From contig JAIRPZ010000283.1 in the NCBI GenBank assembly GCA_031256755.1, positions 1 to 5,922 on the forward strand: a DNA stretch of 5,922 bases, in the 5' to 3' direction. Below are positions 1 through 5,500 of this stretch, one piece after another; the first letter of the stretch is position 1, and the number at the start of each line of letters is the position of its first letter. This stretch comes from Planctomycetaceae bacterium. GTDB lineage: Bacteria > Planctomycetota > Planctomycetia > Pirellulales > Thermoguttaceae. The notes beneath the pieces are model-generated. The model saw nothing but the letters and a program-made list of their open reading frames with translations. It had not been told where the DNA came from and made no database searches. The position numbers and the translations under genes were made by a program.

Positions 1-83
1 TGCGAGCCGTCCGGCAAGTCGGCGGTTTGAATTTGTTTCTGTTATGCTACAATAAATATAATTTAACTTGTTAATTCAATCTA
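1..83 (+). other. Left edge: tail of an unidentified upstream sequence plus AT-rich leader
   Basis: All three forward frames are open at the window edge and close at TGA 28-30, TAA 53-55 and TAA 72-74, so I cannot tell which, if any, is the end of a real upstream gene. The frame ending at 74 contains Gly-Gly-Leu-Asn-x-Phe-Leu, also seen in the transposase-like fragment near 532-549, so this may be another piece of the same decayed element. From about 48 onwards the sequence is AT-rich and probably serves as the leader of the small gene at 84. Confidence 0.3.
27..62 (+). promoter_or_regulatory. Candidate promoter(s) of the small gene at 84
   Basis: Two overlapping -10-like elements are visible. 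TACAAT at 48-53 is preceded by TG plus one base (45-47), an extended -10, with TTGAAT at 27-32 as a weak -35 at a short 15-bp spacing. A perfect TATAAT lies at 57-62, with only TTGTTT at 33-38 (18-bp spacing) as a -35. Either would give a short leader before the ATG at 84. The region is AT-rich, so chance matches are likely; no operator or terminator is evident. Confidence 0.35.
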
Positions 84-368
84 ATGATGAATCATGAAGA
101 CATTATCCGTAATGTGCGTAATATGCTATTAAACGAATGGGACCCTCTTGGTGTCCGCGATGAACCCACTGCACAAGACGAATACAATTTATATGCTGAT
201 GAGATTGTGGCATTGATGCAAGATGCTCCCTTAAATGAATCTGGGTTGTTGGATTATCTTAACTGGGTTCTTTATGGACATATCGGTCTGTCGCAAAATA
301 GTGAACAAGATAAAAACATAAAATCGATTTGTGCTAAATTGATATTCTTGTTCAAGAATATTGAATAG
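84..368 (+). CDS. Small acidic protein with EWDPLG/DEY signature (DUF1871-like), function unknown
   Basis: Complete 94-aa ORF. The N-terminal half has a helix rich in Ile, Arg and Leu, then Glu18-Trp-Asp-Pro-Leu-Gly23 and Asp32-Glu-Tyr34, followed by Tyr37 and a short helix (Glu40-Ile-Val-Ala-Leu). The order of helix, (E)WDP(I/L)G, DEY and helix matches many small uncharacterised bacterial proteins, including the DUF1871-like group. I know of no established biochemical role; some relatives sit near polymorphic toxins as suspected immunity proteins, but no toxin is visible here. There is no signal peptide or membrane segment, so it should be cytosolic. Two adjacent ATGs (84 and 87) are possible starts, and neither has a clear Shine-Dalgarno sequence. 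The gene is AT-richer than the hydrogenase gene and is followed by transposase-like debris, consistent with a laterally acquired or orphaned gene. Coding status is fairly secure; the family name is from memory of the motif. Confidence 0.7.
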   Translation: MMNHEDIIRNVRNMLLNEWDPLGVRDEPTAQDEYNLYADEIVALMQDAPLNESGLLDYLNWVLYGHIGLSQNSEQDKNIKSICAKLIFLFKNIE

Positions 369-423
369 TGCAGCCTTGTCCAGAAGTTTTGAGAAGCGAT
401 CAAAATCCCGAACCGGGCGTTGA

Positions 424-588
424 GAAGTGAGGCGTTTTGTCAATAAAGTGCAGCACGGACACCGGGTGCATGTCACATATATTGGCAGCATTCAACGCAA
501 CGGTATTGCTGCACCGTTCTCTTATACCGGCGGCTTGAATCGTTTTTTACAAGTTGCAAACGCTGTTGTGAAAGAAGAAAATTCATAA
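424..588 (+). pseudogene. Degenerate fragment resembling an IS630-type DDE transposase
   Basis: This frame has no start codon and is preceded by an in-frame TGA at 421-423. Upstream of that stop the frame is open to at least 370 but featureless. The translation includes Gly-His-Arg-Val-His-Val, Ile-Gly-Ser-Ile (from 481), Asn-Gly-Ile-Ala-Ala-Pro-Phe, then Tyr-Thr-Gly-Gly-Leu-Asn, and stops at TAA 586-588. This resembles the core of IS630-type DDE_3 domains: (K/R)R-V-x-(F/Y)IGA(L/I)-x3-G-x2-AP-x5-G-x2-N. No catalytic acidic triad or terminal inverted repeat is visible, so it is at most a remnant. It could also be a chance resemblance or a fragment of another protein. An imperfect 11-bp direct repeat (TTGAGAAG-C/T-GA) lies at 388-398 and 420-430. 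Confidence 0.4.
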
Positions 589-757
589 AACCAAACCGCT
601 GCAAGATTTTTTATTTCAGTCGGGAAAATACCGCACGCCAAACGATTGCCGCAACATACAGGACACGTATAAATGGAGCGGGAATGCACTGGGTTAGAGA
701 ACAAGTCCGCTCTTTTGCCGTATTTTTGCAATGTCGCCGGTGCTGCCGCAGGTCTGC
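589..757. other. Non-coding or decayed stretch before the hydrogenase promoter
   Basis: I recognise no gene here. One forward frame is open from 572 to the TAG at 695-697. It has no start codon, and its translation looks protein-like (Lys-Tyr-Arg-Thr-Pro-Asn-Asp, then Tyr-Lys-Trp-Ser-Gly-Asn). It could be frame-shifted residue of the element upstream. No hairpin followed by a T-run was found. The minus-strand ORFs over this stretch have no recognisable motif and are not called. Confidence 0.35.
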
Positions 758-828
758 TGGACACCGTTCCGGTTTCAGGATATAATGAACACATTCCTTT
801 TTACAAGCAAGTGTTCTATGGACAATAA
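673..828 (+). CDS. Doubtful 51-aa ORF overlapping the hydrogenase start
   Basis: An ATG at 673 opens 51 codons ending at TAA 826-828, overlapping the first 11 bases of the hydrogenase gene in another frame. GGA at 661-663 lies 9 bases upstream and could act as a weak ribosome-binding site. TAA at 670-672 directly precedes the start, so the ORF cannot extend upstream. The product has an Ala/Gly-rich middle (Val-Ala-Gly-Ala-Ala-Ala-Gly) and matches no family I know. A consensus promoter for the next gene lies inside it (758-786), which argues that it is either a leader ORF or chance. I give it low weight. Confidence 0.12.
   Translation: MERECTGLENKSALLPYFCNVAGAAAGLLDTVPVSGYNEHIPFYKQVFYGQ
758..786 (+). 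promoter_or_regulatory. Near-consensus sigma70 promoter of the [FeFe]-hydrogenase gene
   Basis: TGGACA at 758-763 matches TTGACA at five of six positions, and TATAAT at 781-786 is a perfect -10, with the optimal 17-bp spacer. Transcription would start around 792-794, giving a leader of about 25 bases before the ATG at 818. Because this start lies downstream of the in-frame ATGs at 731 and 785, transcripts from it can only use the ATG at 818. No operator palindrome was identified. Confidence 0.65.
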
Positions 829-2392
829 TCAAAATCCCCAAGACAGGCAGCAGTTACAGCAAGACGGTGCCGCTTTTAGCCGGCGGTCGTTTATCAAAAT
901 CGCCGGCAGTGCCGTTGCCGTCAGCGGTGCCGCCGCAGCCGGCTGCACCGGAAAACCCGCCGGCGGAGAGGGCTGGATACCCACTCAATACGAAAAAATC
1001 GGCAACGTCCTGCCCCAATTGCGCGGACGTGTGCCGATTGATCCGCAAAATCCCTCCATTCAGCGGGACGATGAAAAATGTATTCTCTGCGGACAGTGTG
1101 CCGAAGTGTGCGAAAAAGCCGAAGCCGTTATGCACCACTACGAACTGCCGCTGATCGATGACGTTCCCTGTATTCACTGCGGACAATGCACGCTGTGGTG
1201 TCCGACCGGCGCAATCACCGAAAAAGACGACACCGAAAAATTTCTGCACGCACTTGCCGATCCCGATTTGCACGTTGTCGTCCAAACCGCGCCGTCCACC
1301 CGTGTCGGTCTCGGCGAAGAATTCGGTCTTCCTGCCGGAACAAATGTCGAAGGCAAACAGGTTGCCGCACTGCGTGCGCTGGGAGTTAAGACGGTTCTCG
1401 ATACCAATTTCGCTGCCGATTTGACCATTATGGAAGAAGCCATGGAATTGGTGCAGCGCATCACAAAAAAGAAAGATGCCCCGATTCCGCAGTTCACCTC
1501 GTGCTGCCCCGGCTGGGTTAAATTCTGCGAAATGTTCTATCCCGAATTGATTCCGAACCTTTCCTCCGCCCGCTCGCCGATGGGGATGCTGGGTCCGGTG
1601 ATCAAAACCTATTACGCCGATAAAAACAAAATCGATCCGGCCAAAATTGTTTCCGTGTCGATTATGCCCTGCACAGCGAAGAAATTCGAGTGTTCCCGCC
1701 CCGAAATGAACAATGCCGGTGTCAAAATCGGAAAGCCGGAAATTCGGGATACTGATCTCGTGATTACCACGAGAGAACTGGCGAGAATGATCAAAATGAA
1801 AGGAATTGACCTGCTGAAACTGAAAGACAGCAAGTACGACTCGTATTTGAGCGATTATTCCGGCGGCGGAGCGATTTTCGGCTGTTCCGGCGGAGTGATG
1901 GAAGCGGCGATCCGCACGGGTTATTATTTTGCCACCAAGCAAAATCCGCCGGCGGCGTTGCTGAACTGGAAGCCGGTTCGCGGCTTGGACGGCATCAAAC
2001 ATGCGGAAGCGGAAGTCCCCGGTGTTGGAACGCTGCGGGTGGCGGTCGTTTCCGGGATGGCCAATGCCAAAAAAGTTTTGGAAAAAGTGAAAGACGGTTC
2101 CGAAAAGTGGCATTTTATCGAATTTATGGCTTGTCCGGGCGGCTGTATTAGCGGCGGCGGTCAGCCGAAAACAGCAACTTCGCAGTTGGACGCAGTGCGG
2201 GCGGCAAGAACCGCGCAACTTTACACACTGGACGAGCGTTGCACGGTTCGTCTTTGCCATGAAAACCCGGAAATCAAGCGGATTTACGAGGATTATTTCA
2301 AGGAGCCGTGCGGCGAATTGTCGCATCATTTGCTCCACACGCACCATTACGATGACCGGAGCCGGCACTTTACGGCAAAAAAGCCGTCATAA
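818..2392 (+). CDS. hydA: Tat-exported single-chain [FeFe]-hydrogenase (large and small subunits fused)
   Basis: A 524-aa enzyme catalysing reversible 2H+ + 2e- = H2. Residues 21-27 (SRRSFIK) are a twin-arginine motif, followed by a short Ala/Gly-rich hydrophobic stretch ending near Cys43, so the protein should be exported folded across the cytoplasmic membrane. Two [4Fe-4S] motifs follow: Cys88/91/94/98 (the last Cys followed by Glu, not the usual Pro) and Cys118/121/124/128. All H-cluster motifs are intact: TSCCPGW with Cys229 (proton relay) and Cys230, MPC at 283-285 with Lys288, and MACPGGC with Cys439 and Cys443, then GGGQP. Residues about 460-514 match the small subunit of Desulfovibrio periplasmic hydrogenase (HENP, then SHHLLHTH at 502-509). 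In Desulfovibrio these are two proteins with the Tat signal on the small one; here one chain carries everything. I chose ATG 818 over in-frame ATGs 731 and 785 because the promoter at 758-786 starts transcription downstream of both and the Tat motif sits at a normal distance. The ribosome-binding site is weak. No maturase or cytochrome partner gene lies nearby. An enzyme identity other than [FeFe]-hydrogenase is very unlikely. Confidence 0.95.
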   Translation: MDNNQNPQDRQQLQQDGAAFSRRSFIKIAGSAVAVSGAAAAGCTGKPAGGEGWIPTQYEKIGNVLPQLRGRVPIDPQNPSIQRDDEKCILCGQCAEVCEKAEAVMHHYELPLIDDVPCIHCGQCTLWCPTGAITEKDDTEKFLHALADPDLHVVVQTAPSTRVGLGEEFGLPAGTNVEGKQVAALRALGVKTVLDTNFAADLTIMEEAMELVQRITKKKDAPIPQFTSCCPGWVKFCEMFYPELIPNLSSARSPMGMLGPVIKTYYADKNKIDPAKIVSVSIMPCTAKKFECSRPEMNNAGVKIGKPEIRDTDLVITTRELARMIKMKGIDLLKLKDSKYDSYLSDYSGGGAIFGCSGGVMEAAIRTGYYFATKQNPPAALLNWKPVRGLDGIKHAEAEVPGVGTLRVAVVSGMANAKKVLEKVKDGSEKWHFIEFMACPGGCISGGGQPKTATSQLDAVRAARTAQLYTLDERCTVRLCHENPEIKRIYEDYFKEPCGELSHHLLHTHHYDDRSRHFTAKKPS

Positions 2393-2411
2393 GTTTTGAG
2401 GAATTGTGAGG

Positions 2412-2425
2412 TTGCCGCGCGGCAA
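2412..2425. repeat. 14-bp perfect palindrome downstream of the hydrogenase gene
   Basis: TTGCCGCGCGGCAA reads the same on both strands and starts 20 bases after the hydrogenase stop. As RNA it would form only a five-pair stem with a GCGC loop. No T-run follows, so it is not a standard intrinsic terminator. It could be a protein-binding site, a weak 3'-end hairpin or chance. A shorter palindrome, TTTTCGAAAA, lies at 2479-2488. Confidence 0.35.
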
Positions 2426-2492
2426 TGGGACGAAACGAGTGATCCGTATCTGGAGAAACTTTAACTTTATTGTGTCATTTTTCGAAAATAGA

Positions 2493-2521
2493 TTTGCATT
2501 TGCGGGAAAAGTGGTTACAAT
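2493..2521 (+). promoter_or_regulatory. Candidate sigma70 promoter of the large modular gene
   Basis: TTTGCA at 2493-2498 (four of six matches to TTGACA) and TACAAT at 2516-2521 (five of six) are separated by 17 bp. Transcription would begin near 2528, leaving a leader of about 35 bases that contains the GGAGG ribosome-binding site. This suggests that the large gene is transcribed independently of the hydrogenase gene. Confidence 0.45.
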
Positions 2522-2550
2522 GGAGAGTCGTGGTTAGTATTTTTCCCTTT

Positions 2551-2555
2551 GGAGG
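2551..2555 (+). promoter_or_regulatory. Strong Shine-Dalgarno site of the large modular gene
   Basis: GGAGG lies seven bases before the ATG at 2563, which fixes that start. The genes at 84 and 818 have no comparable site, so initiation signals differ between neighbours in this window. Confidence 0.8.
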
Positions 2556-2562
2556 TTTTCCG

Positions 2563-5500
2563 ATGGCGGATACAGACAAGATAGTCGTGAATAATTCTGA
2601 TCTAGGCGTATTCTTTCCCAGTTTTGAGATATCTGCTTTGCAGGTTGATGTGAAGCCGGAGTTTATGGACATCACCAAAACCAGAAAAATCGAACTTCCC
2701 GGAGACACGTTTAGTGCTATCAACTTGAGCGGCGGCTTTACCATTTCGGCGTTGGTCTGCACCGATACACTTACCGATAACTGGGCTTACATTTACGCTC
2801 ACAATTTTCCCGATTTCCGTGACGGCAGGGATTGGGGCAAAGAGGTCTACCTGCGTATCCGCAAAGTAGACGGTCAGTATCAATATCAGTTCGGCACTTG
2901 GGACGGCTCAATCCAGCAAAACAACTATACGTTTGCCTCGTTCAGCAATGATGCCGATGCCGGCAAATGGATGCAGTTAACCGGTGTTTATACGCCGGGT
3001 GCATCGGACGGGAAGTTCTTCCGTCTGTTCAAGAACAATACGGACATTACCGGAACGCAAGAGGGACGCGATTGGACTCCGCAGCCGTTTCCCGACGGAA
3101 ATTTCTGGATAGGCGCACACGAAGCCAGCGGCGATAAAGAACAGGAGCGTCTTTTTCAGGGAAAGATTGCCCGTGTCAATGTTTTTTCCGCCCCTATCGA
3201 GCATTGGGTTCTGTTGAGTACCGACAGCGACAATAACGGCTATATCGGTTCCCCCGCAAAAAATGCACCGCGGGCAACCGCAGAATACGCAATGCGGCAG
3301 AACGATGCTGCTCTAAAACGTCTCACTTATTTCGATCCGGTGAAATGCGGGGTAACCGCGGCAACTTTGGATACGGTTGTGCCGCCGGATTACCGGCGGG
3401 TGCCGATACGCGTGTTTTATTTTGGAAAAACTGAGGGTATTTCGTATGAATTTCAAGTGCCAAACGGTCTGAAATTATTGAATACAGACGGCACAAACGC
3501 AACAACAAGCGGGGCTATTGCCGGGTTGACAACATCATTTCCCGCTGCGGACGGCAACTACGCCATATCCTACTTCGTTGAGGCGACCGCATCGCCGGTT
3601 TCGGGACAGGAGACACTGGAATTAAAATTATTCATTAAGGACAGCGGCGGTACGATTATAGAAGACCGCGTTAAAGTCCGCGTACAGGAAGCACCGACAA
3701 ACGCTGCTGGACAGTATGACTGGATCGTGCCGAGCGGATGGATCATTGACAAAGGAACAGGAACGAATTGGTCACTCACGACGATGGTTCCGGCTGAAGG
3801 AGCAATTCCGCCGAAAACGGAAGGGAACAGTTACCGGAATCCCGAAGCAAAAAACGGCTATGCGTTTTCCCGGGCGCAATTGAATACAGGCCAGAAGCCC
3901 GGGTTCACGTTGACGTTTACGTGTTCGTTTTTGCGGAATACTTACGATCCTGTTTGCAATTCCGAAGACAATCCGGTAGGACCAAAGAAGACAGGATATT
4001 TACAGCCGGATAGGAATGGAGACGAAAAAATAGACACGTCTGATGAAGACAATACCACCGATCCGCGCAAGCTCAGCTTTGTCGGAAATAGTGGCATCAA
4101 AATCGGCGGTCTTACAGGTGTTCGCGAAGTTGCCGTTTTCGACACTGTTGCTATGGTAGACAGAGTGGTTCGCAGTACTGATGCGGGACAGGATGTAGGG
4201 CTGGCTGCCTTTGCGCATAAGCCGCCGAATGAACTCACGAACTATACCGGAGTTCCCCAAGGGATAGACGGTGTTGTACAGTTCGATAACAAATACATAA
4301 CGCCTACCAACGACAAAAATTACGAAAGGTTAACGCAATTGATGCACGGCATTGGCTATAACCAAAAACTCGGCGGCAATGTTGTGAAGTCGCTTGACGA
4401 AGATCAGGCAACCGGTACCGGTGCGGCAAAAATGCTTGACATGCTGACACGAAATTACCAGCGGTATAAACCGGCTGGACAGCCGGAAATTCCGAACAAA
4501 GGAATGAAGATTACATGGAAACCAGCAACCGGACAAACAACCACCGGCACTCTTACGGTCTATTTGATTGTTCAAGGCAGCGAGGTCTTATACTACCAAG
4601 AAAACGGTGTCTCTATTGCTGACGGACGCATCTATATCCAAAGTCACTGGGGGAGCGGGGTGAAATTCGACAACATTCAAATTGGTGCGCCACCCGCTGC
4701 TGCTGACACGGAGATTGCTGTTTCTGAATCGGAGACGAATACTACACAGCGCAGCAAAAACAAATCATTGCTGTCGTGTCTCTTGGTACTGTTCGCGATA
4801 GTTACCCTTTGTGCCGGGTACTTATTTTCTCAACAAGGTTCCTACACTATCTTCCCTGATCAGAAACTCTTGCCCGGGGTTGACAAAGAGAAATTTGAGG
4901 GAGTCAGCCAACAGACAATACAGTGTCCTGACGGAGAGGAAAGGTGGCACATTAAGGCAATGCGGTGGGGACAAGAAATCATTGATGTTTCCCCAGGTGC
5001 AAAAGTTAATGAACGATTTTTGCCTATAGTGTTTATCGTGGATACCGATGACGGCAGCAGTCATTGCGGAGATGTCATCAAAGATGTCAATTTTGATGGT
5101 TCTCTGCTCGGTCCATTCTGGGGAATAGATAGAATTGCCTTGAAGTCAATATCGCCTCCTGAGAGTTATCACGGTCTGCAAAGCCGAAACGCCCCCCTCT
5201 TTCTCAATTGTTCATTTCGAGGAACGCAATTTGTAGCCACAACTATCTGCGCAGCAAATTGTGACTTTCAAGATGCCTTTTTCATACAGGGTTGCCAATT
5301 AGGAATTCAAAAGAAAGATCTGATGGCAACAGCGAATTACACAAAACATAAAGACTTTTCGATGTGTAATTTCCATAATAAGGATTTATCAAAAACAAAC
5401 TTTTCCAAGTTCAAATTGCTATACACTTTTTGGATTGGCTGCGATTTGAAAGGATGCAATTTTTCAGGAGCCGATTTGCATAAGTCTGTTTTCAAGAGAT

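Noticed and set aside
731..817. N-terminal extension of the hydrogenase from ATG 731 or 785
   Set aside because: ATG 785 has AGGA at 777-780, only four bases upstream, but it overlaps the TATAAT box and lies before the predicted transcription start. The extra residues look unlike a signal-peptide n-region and would displace the Tat motif inward.
522..841. Minus-strand ORFs of 90 and 76 aa before the hydrogenase
   Set aside because: No ribosome-binding site or family motif; the Cys- and Arg-rich composition and overlap with each other and with a consensus forward promoter argue against coding.
867..1424. Forward ORFs of 67-95 aa inside the hydrogenase gene
   Set aside because: They are out-of-frame shadows of the hydrogenase coding sequence and have no recognisable domain or start signal.
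854..2368. 504-aa open frame on the minus strand
   Set aside because: It lies entirely opposite the hydrogenase gene, whose identity is certain from its cluster motifs. Its translation is rich in His, Arg and Phe with no recognisable domain, as expected from the antisense of a codon-biased gene.
2412..2425. Intrinsic terminator for the hydrogenase gene
   Set aside because: The stem is only five pairs and is followed by TGGGACG rather than a T-run, so it does not meet the usual pattern.
2406..2537. Short GTG-started frame downstream of the hydrogenase
   Set aside because: About 43 codons, overlapping the palindrome and candidate promoter, with no family resemblance and no good ribosome-binding site.
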